The notes beneath the pieces are model-generated. The model was not told where the DNA came from. It ran no database searches and saw only the letters and a list, made by a program, of their open reading frames with translations. This document shows positions 1 to 7,253 of a DNA stretch of 22,647 bases, piece after piece. Both the position numbers and the translations under genes were made by a program. Positions within the stretch are counted from its first letter, which is position 1; every line of letters starts with the position of its first letter. The stretch is from Dyella_B sp035508675 (GTDB lineage Bacteria > Pseudomonadota > Gammaproteobacteria > Xanthomonadales > Rhodanobacteraceae), in the NCBI RefSeq assembly GCF_035508675.1, contig NZ_DATJMN010000259.1:1-22647 (forward strand), in the 5' to 3' direction.

Positions 1-1
1 A

Positions 2-547
2 ACAAAGCCTGCTTCCGCCTTGCTGCTCGGCTTCGATGCCGGCGTGCTGCTTTATCTGTGCATGCTGGCACGCATGTTTCATCGCGCTACCGCCGAGCAC
101 ATGGCCAGGCATGCGCAATGCCAGGACACCGGGCGGCGCACCACGCTGTGGGTGGCCGTCACGCTATCGATGGTGGTGCTGGTGGCTTTGTCCACCGAAA
201 TGCACGCGGCGAAGAACGGTGGCGCCACGGCCATGGGCATGGCGGCATTGAGCATCGTGCTGTCGTGGCTGTTCATGAATACCATGTATGCACTGCATTA
301 CGCGCACGGGTATTACGGCGATTTCGGCAAGCAGCACGAAGGGCTGGAATTTCCCGGCACGAAACAACCGGATTACTGGGATTTCGTGTATTTCGCCTTC
401 GTGATCGGCATGTGCTTCCAGGTGTCCGATGTGCAGATCACCAGTCATGCCTTACGCCGCACCGCGCTGCTGCATAGCGTGGTGGCGTTTTTCTTCAATG
501 TATTCATCATTGCGATCAGCGTGAATATTGCGGCCGGGCTTGCGTAG
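2..547 (+). CDS. DUF1345 family membrane protein, 5'-truncated by the window edge
   Basis: The reading frame is open to the first bases of the window, so the true start lies upstream. The visible 181 or so residues are strongly hydrophobic, with about four membrane-spanning stretches: one at the N-terminal edge, one in the segment following GRRTTLWVAV, one around MGMAALSIVLSWLFMNTMYALHY, and a last one at the C-terminus rich in Val, Phe and Ile. The motif YALHYAHGYY, then a soluble loop with the pattern LEFPG....PDYWDFVYFAFVIGMCFQVSD, is what I recognise as the conserved end of the DUF1345 family. That family is an inner-membrane group of unknown function. The stop codon TAG is part of a dispersed palindromic repeat. 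Membrane location is inferred from hydrophobicity, and no catalytic residues can be assigned. Confidence 0.85.
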   Translation, partial: TKPASALLLGFDAGVLLYLCMLARMFHRATAEHMARHAQCQDTGRRTTLWVAVTLSMVVLVALSTEMHAAKNGGATAMGMAALSIVLSWLFMNTMYALHYAHGYYGDFGKQHEGLEFPGTKQPDYWDFVYFAFVIGMCFQVSDVQITSHALRRTALLHSVVAFFFNVFIIAISVNIAAGLA

Positions 548-566
548 GCTGGAATGAAATCCCAGC
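544..566 (+). repeat. Dispersed palindromic repeat, copy 1 (GTAGGCTGG type)
   Basis: GTAGGCTGGAATG followed by AAATCCCAGC; the GCTGG and CCAGC ends can pair as a small hairpin. It starts one base before the TAG stop of the DUF1345 gene and includes that stop. Two related copies lie at 9687-9718 and 12877-12899 on the other strand, also directly behind stop codons. Confidence 0.55.
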
Positions 567-567
567 G

Positions 568-1050
568 CTAGTCGCGAAAATTATCGAACTGCAGCGGCAG
601 CTCCACGTCCGCCTTGCGCAGCACCGCCATGGCGAGCTGCAGGTCGTCCTTCTTCTTGCCGCTGACGCGCAATTTGTCGCCGTTGATCTGCGCCTCCACC
701 TTCAGCTTGGCTTCCTTCAGCGTGGCGATCAGCTTCTTGGCGATCGGTTGCTCGATGCCTTGCTTGATGGTGATTTTCTGCCGTGCGCCGCCGAGGTTCA
801 CTTCCGGATCGGCGATGTCGAGGGCGCGCAAGTCGATCTTTCGTGCGGCCAGGCGGCCGCGCAGGATATCCAGCATCTGCTGCAGCTGGAATTCGCTGGG
901 CGCGCTTTGCGTGATCACGGACTTGTCCAGCTCGAACTTCGCATCGCTCCCTTTGAAGTCGAAGCGGTTGGCCAATTCCCGGTTGGCCTGGTCGACCGCA
1001 TTGGTCAGTTCGTGCTTGTCGACCTCGGAGATTACGTCGAAGGAGGGCAT
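568..1050 (-). CDS. yajQ: YajQ family nucleotide-binding protein
   Basis: A 160-residue cytosolic protein. The N-terminus MPSFDVISEVDKHEL, followed by NRFDFKGSDA and, later, ITIKQGIEQPIAKKL and VEAQINGDKLRVSGKKKDDLQ, is diagnostic of YajQ (UPF0234). These proteins have two ferredoxin-like domains. Family members have been reported to bind RNA or cyclic di-GMP; in Xanthomonas a homologue acts as a c-di-GMP effector that influences transcription. Which ligand this copy binds cannot be read from the sequence. I chose the ATG at 1050 because the protein then begins with the canonical MPSFD; the frame stays open for ten more codons upstream without a family match. It is divergent from the flavoprotein gene starting at 1125, so 1051-1124 must hold both promoters. 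Confidence 0.93.
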   Translation of the reverse strand: MPSFDVISEVDKHELTNAVDQANRELANRFDFKGSDAKFELDKSVITQSAPSEFQLQQMLDILRGRLAARKIDLRALDIADPEVNLGGARQKITIKQGIEQPIAKKLIATLKEAKLKVEAQINGDKLRVSGKKKDDLQLAMAVLRKADVELPLQFDNFRD

Positions 1051-1088
1051 GGTCAGAATCCTTGGCGGGGCAGGCGCCAAGTTTATTG

Positions 1089-1094
1089 GATAAT
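1089..1094 (+). promoter_or_regulatory. Possible -10 box for the BaiN-type flavoprotein gene
   Basis: GATAAT, five of six matches to the sigma-70 consensus, 31 bases before the GTG start. No good -35 is seen at 16-18 bases (the nearest TTGGCG is 21 bases upstream), so this is weak. Confidence 0.3.
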
Positions 1095-1124
1095 GGGCGG
1101 ACGTATGGGAATGGCGGTGATCGC

Positions 1125-2303
1125 GTGAAAGTGGATGTTCTGGTGATCGGCGCCGGTGCCGCCGGCTTGATGTGCGCGATTACCGCAGGGCAGCGCGGCC
1201 GGCGCGTGCTGGTGCTCGATCATGCGAACAAGCCTGGCAAGAAGATACTGATGTCCGGCGGCGGGCGCTGCAATTTCACCAATCTGGGCGTGACACCGGC
1301 GCAATACCTGTCGGCCAATCCGCATTTCTGCAAATCCGCGCTGGCGCGCTATACGCAATGGGACTTCATTGCGCTGGTGGAAAAGCATCGCATTGCCTAC
1401 CACGAGAAAGAGCTGGGCCAGCTGTTTTGCGACGAGTCCTCCAAGCTGATCGTGCGCATGCTGCTGGACGAATGCGCGACGGCGGGCGTGCGCATCGAAA
1501 CCAGCTGCGCAGTAGAGAAGGTCAAAAAGACGGAAGAAGGTTTTGCCGTGCTCACCGCGCATGGCGAAGTGCATACCGATTCGCTGGTGATCGCCAGCGG
1601 CGGCTTGTCGATTCCCAGCATGGGCGCGACCGGCTTCGGTTACGAGTTGGCGCGGCAGTTCGGGCACAACGTGCTGCCGACGCGTGCGGGCCTAGTACCG
1701 CTTACCATGAGCGGCAAGCATCTGGAGCATTACCAGGAGCTTGCCGGCGTGGCGTTGCCGGTGGCGGAAACACGCGCAGGCAAGCAAGGTTTTCGTGCTG
1801 GCTTGTTGTTTACGCATCGCGGCATCAGCGGGCCGGCGGTGCTGCAGATTTCCTCTTACTGGCAGCCGGGCGACGCATTGCATATCGATCTGTCGCCGGC
1901 ACAGGACATCGGCGACTGGCTGGTGGCCCAGCGGGCAGAGCGGCCGGCGGCGGAACTGCGCAACGTGCTGGGTGATCTGCTGCCGCGCCGGCTGGCGCAG
2001 CGCTTGTGCGAGCTATGGCTGGGCAGCAAGCCGATGCGCCAGTACCGCGATGCGGAACTGCACGATACCGGCGCACGCTTGCACGATTGGCCGATCGTTG
2101 CCAGCGGCACGGAAGGTTATCGCACGGCGGAAGTTACACTGGGCGGCGTGGATACGGACGAACTCTCGTCCGCGACCATGCAATCCAAACGCGTGCCAGG
2201 CCTGTATTTCATCGGCGAAGTGGTGGACGTCACCGGCTGGCTGGGCGGGTACAACTTCCAATGGGCGTGGGCGTCGGGGCACGCGGCCGGCGAAGTGGTC
2301 TAG
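1125..2303 (+). CDS. BaiN/HI0933 family NAD(P)/FAD-dependent oxidoreductase
   Basis: A 392-residue cytosolic flavoprotein. The N-terminal Rossmann motif VDVLVIGAGAAGLM (Gly9, Gly11, Gly14) binds the FAD ADP moiety. KPGKKILMSGGGRCNFTN around residues 39-56 is the signature of the HI0933/YhiN/BaiN family (TIGR00275-like). The C-terminal FIGEVVDVTGWLGGYNFQWAWASGHAAGE closes the FAD site. The physiological substrate of most members is unknown; BaiN of gut clostridia reduces bile-acid intermediates, which should not be transferred to this organism. The frame extends upstream to a TTG at 1062, but a GTG at 1125 puts the dinucleotide motif at the usual distance from the N-terminus and matches family length, so I prefer it. 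It reads away from yajQ and is followed 60 bases later by a dehydrogenase on the same strand. Confidence 0.9.
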   Translation: MKVDVLVIGAGAAGLMCAITAGQRGRRVLVLDHANKPGKKILMSGGGRCNFTNLGVTPAQYLSANPHFCKSALARYTQWDFIALVEKHRIAYHEKELGQLFCDESSKLIVRMLLDECATAGVRIETSCAVEKVKKTEEGFAVLTAHGEVHTDSLVIASGGLSIPSMGATGFGYELARQFGHNVLPTRAGLVPLTMSGKHLEHYQELAGVALPVAETRAGKQGFRAGLLFTHRGISGPAVLQISSYWQPGDALHIDLSPAQDIGDWLVAQRAERPAAELRNVLGDLLPRRLAQRLCELWLGSKPMRQYRDAELHDTGARLHDWPIVASGTEGYRTAEVTLGGVDTDELSSATMQSKRVPGLYFIGEVVDVTGWLGGYNFQWAWASGHAAGEVV

Positions 2304-2363
2304 GCTTCGCTTCTACTCAACAGCGCCCATGCTCCACTAGGTATCTGCAATAGGAGATTCCCT

Positions 2364-3248
2364 ATGAAAGTCGGCTTTATCGGACTCGGTGCGATGGGTA
2401 GCGCCATGGCCAGCAACCTGGTGGCGGCGGGCCATCACGTGATGGTGTGGAACCGTTCGGAAACGGCCGCGCAAAAACTGGCGTCGCTGGGCGCCAAGGC
2501 GGTAAGCACGCCGGATCGTGCGGCGCAGGTGGAGGTGCTGCACAGCATGCTGGCGAACGATCAGGCGGTGCGCGACATCTTTTTTGATGGCGGCCTGCTC
2601 GACGCGATGGATCCGGGCATCGTGCACGTCAACCACGCCACCATTTCCGTTGCATTGGCCAGGGAGCTTGCAGACGCGCACGCCAAGCGCGGCTTGGGTT
2701 ACGTAGCCGCGCCGGTGTTCGGCCGTCCGGACGTCGCTGCCGCGGGCAAGCTCAACATGCTGGTCGCCGGTGCGCACGGCGCCATCGAAACGGCCAGGCC
2801 GTTGCTGGAAGCCATGGCAGCGAAGTTGTGGCCGATGGGCGACACTCCGGAACGCGCCAACGCGGTGAAACTGGCCGGCAATTTCATGATCGTGTCGGCG
2901 ATTGAAAGCATGGCCGAAGCCGCCGTGCTGGCGCGCGCCCATGGTGTGAGCGCGGCCGATTTCATCGCGCTGATGACCAGCACCTTGTTCGCTTCGCCTG
3001 TTTACCAGATCTACGGCAAAGCCATGGCGGAGGAACGCTTCACGCCGCCGGGCTTTGCGTTGCCGCTGGGCTTGAAGGATGTGATGCTGGCGCAGGATGC
3101 CGCGCAGGCGCAAAAGGTGTCGATGCCGTTGGCGAGCGTTTTGCGCGAGAGCCTGATCGAGGCGCTGGCCCACGGCGCCGAAGACATGGATCTTGCCGCA
3201 CTGGCACAAGTCTCCGCGCGGCGGGCGAACCTGGATGGACGCGCGTAA
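2364..3248 (+). CDS. NAD(P)-dependent beta-hydroxyacid dehydrogenase (3-hydroxyisobutyrate dehydrogenase family)
   Basis: A 294-residue cytosolic enzyme that should oxidise a beta-hydroxyacid, or reduce the matching semialdehyde, with a nicotinamide cofactor. GFIGLGAMGSAMASNL (residues 4-19) is the Rossmann glycine motif. Asn30-Arg31-Ser32 after the second strand favours NADP(H) in this family, because arginine contacts the 2'-phosphate. HATIS (91-95) sits where the family has its substrate-binding Ser-Thr segment. Lys169 and Asn173 in VKLAGNFM are the expected catalytic lysine and helper asparagine. An AGGAG ribosome binding site lies 7 bases before the ATG. The lack of a valine-catabolism neighbour makes a glyoxylate/succinic semialdehyde reductase-like or generic detoxifying role as likely as true 3-hydroxyisobutyrate dehydrogenase. 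Confidence 0.92.
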   Translation: MKVGFIGLGAMGSAMASNLVAAGHHVMVWNRSETAAQKLASLGAKAVSTPDRAAQVEVLHSMLANDQAVRDIFFDGGLLDAMDPGIVHVNHATISVALARELADAHAKRGLGYVAAPVFGRPDVAAAGKLNMLVAGAHGAIETARPLLEAMAAKLWPMGDTPERANAVKLAGNFMIVSAIESMAEAAVLARAHGVSAADFIALMTSTLFASPVYQIYGKAMAEERFTPPGFALPLGLKDVMLAQDAAQAQKVSMPLASVLRESLIEALAHGAEDMDLAALAQVSARRANLDGRA

Positions 3249-3258
3249 CGCTTAGTTT

Positions 3259-4140
3259 TTAGCGCGCGCTCCAATACAGCGTGCCATCGATGACGGTGTT
3301 GGTGCGCCCGCCGATCCAGATCGTGCCATCCACGATATGCGCAATCAGTTGCGCATCGTGCCCCATCTCGCGTCCCTGGCTGACGGCGTAGCCGCGCGCC
3401 AGCGATCCGTTGGGTTCGGCGTGCGCGATATAGGCGGCGATCAATCCATTGGCGGCGCCGGAAGCGGGATCTTCCACGATGCCCACGCCAGACGGAAACG
3501 CACGCACCACCAATTGGTAATCCGGATGGCTGCTGCGCGCAAACGCGCACAAGCCCATGCTGCCGCTGGCCACCGCGAGCGCGCCGATGGCGCTGTGATC
3601 GGGGGTCCATGCGCGCAGGCTGGCTTCGTCCACGCATTCGGCCAGCCACCAGCGGCGGCCGCCATCGACCAGCGCGGGTGGCAGTTTGCCCAGCCCGATG
3701 CTGTCGAGCGTGGCGGCCAGCAGCGGATGGGCGTGCAGGCCGGTTTTCACCACGCGTGCTTCGGGTGATTGCAGCATCAACACGCGTTGCGGGCCGCTGC
3801 CTTCCACGCGAATCGGCAGCACGCCGGCACCGCACTCCTGCCACAGAATGCCGTCTCGCGGTTCGGCCAGCTCGCATTCGAGCACGGCATGCGCGCTGCC
3901 CACGCTGGGATGGCCGGCGAAGGCGATTTCCTTTTCCGGCGTGAAGATGCGCACCCGGTAACTGGCCTCGGGATCGTTCGGCGGCAGCAGGAAGGTGGTT
4001 TCCACCAGGTCGGTCCAGCGCGCGTAGCGCTGCATGTCGGCCTCGCTCCAGCCGCTGGCGTCGGTGACCACACCCAGGTGATTGCCGCCGCCGGGACTGG
4101 CGGCGAAGACGTCCAGGTGCATATAGCGGATGGGTTTCAT
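3259..4140 (-). CDS. PhzF family isomerase/epimerase-like protein
   Basis: A 293-residue protein with the two-domain diaminopimelate-epimerase-like fold of the PhzF family. Visible motifs are MHLDVFAASPGGGNHLGVV at the start, Glu47 in DLVETTFLLPP (equivalent to the catalytic glutamate of PhzF), RIFTPEKEIAFAGHPSVGSAHAVLE, and GIVEDPASGAANGLIAAYIAH in the C-terminal half. True PhzF isomerises a phenazine precursor. No other phenazine genes are near, so this is most likely one of the widespread orphan homologues with unknown substrate. It converges on the dehydrogenase gene (10-base gap) and starts head-to-head with the rhomboid gene. No convincing ribosome binding site precedes the ATG at 4140; an internal Met7 is an alternative start. 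Confidence 0.9.
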   Translation of the reverse strand: MKPIRYMHLDVFAASPGGGNHLGVVTDASGWSEADMQRYARWTDLVETTFLLPPNDPEASYRVRIFTPEKEIAFAGHPSVGSAHAVLECELAEPRDGILWQECGAGVLPIRVEGSGPQRVLMLQSPEARVVKTGLHAHPLLAATLDSIGLGKLPPALVDGGRRWWLAECVDEASLRAWTPDHSAIGALAVASGSMGLCAFARSSHPDYQLVVRAFPSGVGIVEDPASGAANGLIAAYIAHAEPNGSLARGYAVSQGREMGHDAQLIAHIVDGTIWIGGRTNTVIDGTLYWSAR

Positions 4141-4243
4141 GCGTGGGGAGAAGTACGAAGGAGCGATCGCACATTCTAATGGTCGACAAGTTGGCGCGCG
4201 AACGTCAAGATGGATGGATTCCGAAGTTCGTCCGATTCGTCAT

Positions 4244-4858
4244 ATGTCGATACCGATTACGCTGCTCATCATCCTCGCCGCTACGTGCATCGTCTCCTTC
4301 ATGGCCTTCAACAACCGGCGCCTGGTGGACGATCTGATCCTGTGGCCGCCCGCGATCGAGCGCAAGCGCGAGTATTACCGGCTGGTCACCTACGGCTTGC
4401 TGCATGCCGATCCCATGCACCTGCTGTTCAACATGATGACGCTGTTCTTTTTTGGCCGCGTGATGGAGCCCGTCTACAACGGTACCTTGGGCGGCTTTGG
4501 TTTCGCGCTGTTCTATCTGGGCGGCTTGATCGTTTCGATCCTGCCGACGTACCTGAAGAACCGGCGCAATACGAACTACCACAGCCTTGGCGCATCGGGC
4601 GCGGTCTCCGCGGTGGTGTTTGGTTTCGTCTTGTATGCGCCCTGGACGCGCATCCTGGTGTTCTTCATACCGGTACCGGCGATCATCTATGCCGTGCTGT
4701 ACGTGGGCTATTCCATCTATATGGATCGGCAAGGGCGCGACAGCGTGAACCATAGCGCGCATCTGTGGGGAGCGGCCTACGGCGTGGTGTTTACGGTGTT
4801 GGCCAATCCGCCGGTGCTACCGCATTTCCTTGCGGCCTTGTCGCGGCCGGGCATGTAG
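4244..4858 (+). CDS. Rhomboid family intramembrane serine protease
   Basis: A 204-residue inner-membrane protease with about six hydrophobic segments. The catalytic dyad is visible: Ser118 in LGASGAVSA, and His173 in SAHLWGAAYG. HADPMHLLFNM (His54, His59, Asn63) is the conserved oxyanion-region motif in the second membrane helix, and GRVMEP follows it as in other bacterial rhomboids. Rhomboids cut transmembrane substrates inside the bilayer; the substrate here is unknown. The frame is open upstream to 4130, overlapping the divergent PhzF gene. The ATG at 4244 places the first membrane helix immediately at the N-terminus as expected, so I use it; ATG 4214 is an alternative. It is monocistronic by position, with 83 bases to the next gene. 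Confidence 0.93.
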   Translation: MSIPITLLIILAATCIVSFMAFNNRRLVDDLILWPPAIERKREYYRLVTYGLLHADPMHLLFNMMTLFFFGRVMEPVYNGTLGGFGFALFYLGGLIVSILPTYLKNRRNTNYHSLGASGAVSAVVFGFVLYAPWTRILVFFIPVPAIIYAVLYVGYSIYMDRQGRDSVNHSAHLWGAAYGVVFTVLANPPVLPHFLAALSRPGM

Positions 4859-4941
4859 GGGGCATTGGGCGATGATGTGCTCAGGGCGCATTTATCACCG
4901 CAGGACTAGGCTGCAAACGTAGAGCGCATGGAGTCCCCACC

Positions 4942-5325
4942 ATGAACATCTCAGTCAAACGCGTGCTGGCCGGCCTGGTGCTGGCTGGCGTTACTGGCCT
5001 GCTTTCCAGCTGCTACGTAGCCCCGGGTTACAGCTATGTGCGAGGCACCGGCTATGCAGGCGACGCCTACTATGGAACCGCCCCGTCGGTTGTCTACGGT
5101 GACCCCTACGGCTATGGCTATTACGGCGGTCCCTACGGCTATTACGGTGGCTGGGGTTACTACGGCTACGGGTGCTGCTATGGCGGCTGGTACGGCCGAG
5201 GCCGGTACTGGGGGCATGGCGATCATGACTGGCACGGTGGCCGCGGCGGCTGGCACGGCGGTGGCCATGGCGGCTGGCATGGCGGCGGTCATGGGTCTGG
5301 CGGCCATGGCGGACACGGGCACTGA
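4942..5325 (+). CDS. Gly/Tyr/His-rich lipoprotein, function unknown
   Basis: A 127-residue exported lipoprotein. The N-terminal signal has a Lys-Arg pair, a hydrophobic core and a lipobox ending LLSSC (Cys24), so it should be lipidated and anchored in a membrane. The mature part has two low-complexity zones. Residues of about 35-85 are Tyr/Gly-rich (repeated GYGYYGG and PYGYYGG units). Residues of about 90-127 are His/Gly-rich, with WHGGGHGG-type repeats. The histidine tail could bind metals; the Tyr/Gly zone is probably disordered or adhesive. Both are inferences from composition. A GGAG ribosome binding site lies 8 bases before the ATG. The gene ends in an unusually clean terminator that overlaps the next start codon. 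No family assignment is possible by eye. Confidence 0.8.
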   Translation: MNISVKRVLAGLVLAGVTGLLSSCYVAPGYSYVRGTGYAGDAYYGTAPSVVYGDPYGYGYYGGPYGYYGGWGYYGYGCCYGGWYGRGRYWGHGDHDWHGGRGGWHGGGHGGWHGGGHGSGGHGGHGH

Positions 5326-5343
5326 GCTGCGGTCTTTTGTCAG

Positions 5344-5375
5344 AATGCGGGGATGACTCGTCCCCGCATTTTTTT
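5344..5375 (+). terminator. Intrinsic terminator overlapping the next gene's start codon
   Basis: Arms AATGCGGGGA (5344-5353) and TCCCCGCATT (5361-5370) pair perfectly over 10 bp around a 7-base loop, followed by a run of seven T (5369-5375). It ends the lipoprotein gene. The ATG of the following gene begins at 5353, the last base of the 5' arm, and the upstream GGGG that could serve as ribosome binding site is inside the stem. Confidence 0.85.
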
Positions 5376-6426
5376 ATCCACCACCCGATTCGTCCTTTGC
5401 ATCATGGTGGTTGCCGTGCTTGCTGCTTGTGCCGATCTTCGCTATTACGCCCACGTCACGCATGGCGAAAGCGCCTTGTTGCTCAAGCGTCGCTCGGTGA
5501 GCAAGGTGATCGCCGACCCTGCCACCGATCCCCGCCTGGCGGCACGGCTGAAACTTTCCCAGCAGGCGCGGCAGTTCGCCTCCGATCATCTCGACCTGCC
5601 GCGCAACCGCAGCTACACCTACTACGTGCAGTTGCACCGGCCTTATGTGGTGTGGAACGTGTTTGCGACGCCGCGCTTTTCGGTGGACGCGGTGCCGCAA
5701 TGCTTTCCTATCGCCGGCTGCGTGGCCTATCGCGGCTGGTTTGACGAGCAGAAGGCGCGGGCGAGCGCCGAACGCCTGCGCGCGAAAGGCGATGACGTCT
5801 ACATCGGCGGTGTACCGGCCTACTCGACCCTGGGTTGGTTTGCCGACCCCATCCTCAGCAGCATGATGCGCTGGGATGACGACGAACTGGTGAGCACGAT
5901 CTTCCACGAACTGGCGCACCAGAAGATCTACTTGAAGGGCGATACGGCCTTCAACGAAAGCTACGCCATGTTCGTGGAGGACGAAGGGCTGCGCCAGTGG
6001 CATCGAGCGCGCGGCGAACCGGTGGGGGACGACCACGACCAGGTCATGGAGGATGGATTCACCCGGTTGGTGCTCGACTTGCGCGAACGCCTGAAGAAGC
6101 TTTACGCCAGCGGGGTGGATGAAGAAGCGATGGCGGCAGGCAAGCAGCGCGAGATCGAGGATTTTCGCAAGCGCTATGCCGCGTGGCGGGACCAGCACTG
6201 GCCGAACGATCACCGCTACGACGCGTGGGTGGCGCAACCGATCAACAATGCGACCTTGCTGCCCTTTGGTTTGTACGATCAGTGGAAACCCGCGTTTGCG
6301 GCGCTGTTCAAGCAGGCGGGTGGCCAGTGGCCGGCGTTTTACGCGCGCGTGCGTGCCCTGGCGAAGGAGCCTAAGGCGCAGCGCGAAAGCAGCTTGCGCG
6401 CCTTGTTGCCGGCTACGGCGCGCTGA
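5353..6426 (+). CDS. Putative zinc aminopeptidase lipoprotein (PF10023-like)
   Basis: A 357-residue exported protein. The N-terminus has arginines at 3, 5 and 12, a hydrophobic core, and the lipobox VLAAC (Cys26), so it is probably a lipoprotein facing the periplasm. HELAH at 185-189 is the gluzincin zinc motif, and NESYAMFVEDEG (201-212) should supply the third ligand, Glu202. ALLLKRRSV near residue 45 and PAYSTLGWFADPILSSM just before the zinc site are typical of the 'putative aminopeptidase' family (COG4324). Peptidase activity is inferred from the motif, and substrate is unknown. Start choice: ATG 5353 gives a proper signal peptide, whereas the next ATG (5404) would leave only nine residues before the lipid cysteine and no positive charge. 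That start is embedded in the upstream terminator hairpin. The 3' end overlaps the convergent DUF72 gene by 14 bases. Confidence 0.85.
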   Translation: MTRPRIFLSTTRFVLCIMVVAVLAACADLRYYAHVTHGESALLLKRRSVSKVIADPATDPRLAARLKLSQQARQFASDHLDLPRNRSYTYYVQLHRPYVVWNVFATPRFSVDAVPQCFPIAGCVAYRGWFDEQKARASAERLRAKGDDVYIGGVPAYSTLGWFADPILSSMMRWDDDELVSTIFHELAHQKIYLKGDTAFNESYAMFVEDEGLRQWHRARGEPVGDDHDQVMEDGFTRLVLDLRERLKKLYASGVDEEAMAAGKQREIEDFRKRYAAWRDQHWPNDHRYDAWVAQPINNATLLPFGLYDQWKPAFAALFKQAGGQWPAFYARVRALAKEPKAQRESSLRALLPATAR

Positions 6427-7237
6427 TTTTCTCGATCAGCGCCATCGCCGCCGCTGGATTGCGTTCTTTCGCCGCACTGATGAAGAACAGGAAGACGTCG
6501 CGCTTGCGCGGCGCTGCGCGCGTTGCGTCCAGGTAGGGCAGGTCCGCCGGTTGCCCGCCATCGGCCCAGGCGTGCGCCCGTTTCGCCCAGCCATCCAGTG
6601 CTTCGCCGGTGTAGCCGGCCGGCACCTCGCTGCGCGAGCGCATCAGCCGTGCGTAGACGAAATCGGTGGTCACATCGGCAAAGGATGGATAATCAGGCGA
6701 GTCGGTGAACACCGTCGCCATCTCATGTTTGCGTGCCAGCGCCAGGTAATCGCCATTGACGAAGTCCCGGTCGCGCACATCCAGTACGTGGCGCAGCGCG
6801 CGCCCCTCGACCTGCTTCGGCAGCAAGTCGAGAAATGCAGCGAAGCTGTCGCGCTGCAAACGTTGGCCCGCGTCGAACTGCCATACGATCGGGCCGAGCC
6901 GGTCGCCCAGGGCGGCGATGCCGCCTACGAAGTCATCGATCTGCGGCCCGGTTTTCTCCAGGCTGCGCGATTGCATGATGCGCATCGGCGCCTTGGCGGA
7001 AAACAGGAAACCTTCCGGCGTTTCCGCGGCCCACTTGGCATACGTTGCGGGCTTCTGCGTGCCGTAATATGTGCCGTTGATTTCGATCGCCGTCAGCTTG
7101 CGGCTGGCGTACTCCAGTTCGCGCCGCTGCACCAGGCCTTTCGGATAGAAGTTGTCGCGCCATGGCGCAAAGGTCCATCCGCCAATGCCCACGCGGATCC
7201 CGTTGACCGGGGCGGGGGGCTGATCGAACAGCATCAT
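6413..7237 (-). CDS. DUF72 domain-containing protein
   Basis: A 274-residue cytosolic protein of the DUF72 (YecE-like) family, a TIM-barrel-like fold of unknown function. The hallmarks are VGIGGWTFAPWRDNFYPKGL at the start, ELEYASRKLTAIEINGTYYGTQKPATYAKWAAETPEGFLFSAKAP, and a later LGPIVWQFD segment. No catalytic activity is established for the family; some authors have suggested nucleic-acid or sugar-related roles. Two consecutive ATG codons lie at the start; I keep the first (7237). A GGAG about 10 bases upstream could serve ribosomes. It follows the cytochrome gene by only 16 bases on the same strand, so the two are probably cotranscribed. Its 3' end overlaps the convergent aminopeptidase gene. 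Confidence 0.9.
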   Translation of the reverse strand: MMLFDQPPAPVNGIRVGIGGWTFAPWRDNFYPKGLVQRRELEYASRKLTAIEINGTYYGTQKPATYAKWAAETPEGFLFSAKAPMRIMQSRSLEKTGPQIDDFVGGIAALGDRLGPIVWQFDAGQRLQRDSFAAFLDLLPKQVEGRALRHVLDVRDRDFVNGDYLALARKHEMATVFTDSPDYPSFADVTTDFVYARLMRSRSEVPAGYTGEALDGWAKRAHAWADGGQPADLPYLDATRAAPRKRDVFLFFISAAKERNPAAAMALIEKISAP

Positions 7238-7253
7238 GCCGCCAATACTCCGC

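Noticed and set aside
3259..4140. PhzF homologue as a sign of a phenazine cluster
   Set aside because: No other phenazine biosynthesis gene is present; orphan PhzF-family proteins are widespread.
3011..4189. A 392-codon minus-strand frame over the PhzF gene and the end of the dehydrogenase gene
   Set aside because: It runs in a different frame from the well-supported PhzF protein and is Arg/Ala/Gly-rich with no motif.
4951..5322. Ala/Val/Met-rich minus-strand frame opposite the Gly/Tyr/His-rich lipoprotein
   Set aside because: A mirror of the glycine/histidine repeat codons; the plus frame has a lipobox, ribosome site and terminator.
5113..5322. Repetitive GGC/TAC and CAT/GGC stretch considered as a tandem DNA repeat or CRISPR-like array
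   Set aside because: Periodicity follows codons of the low-complexity protein; there are no constant repeats with unique spacers.
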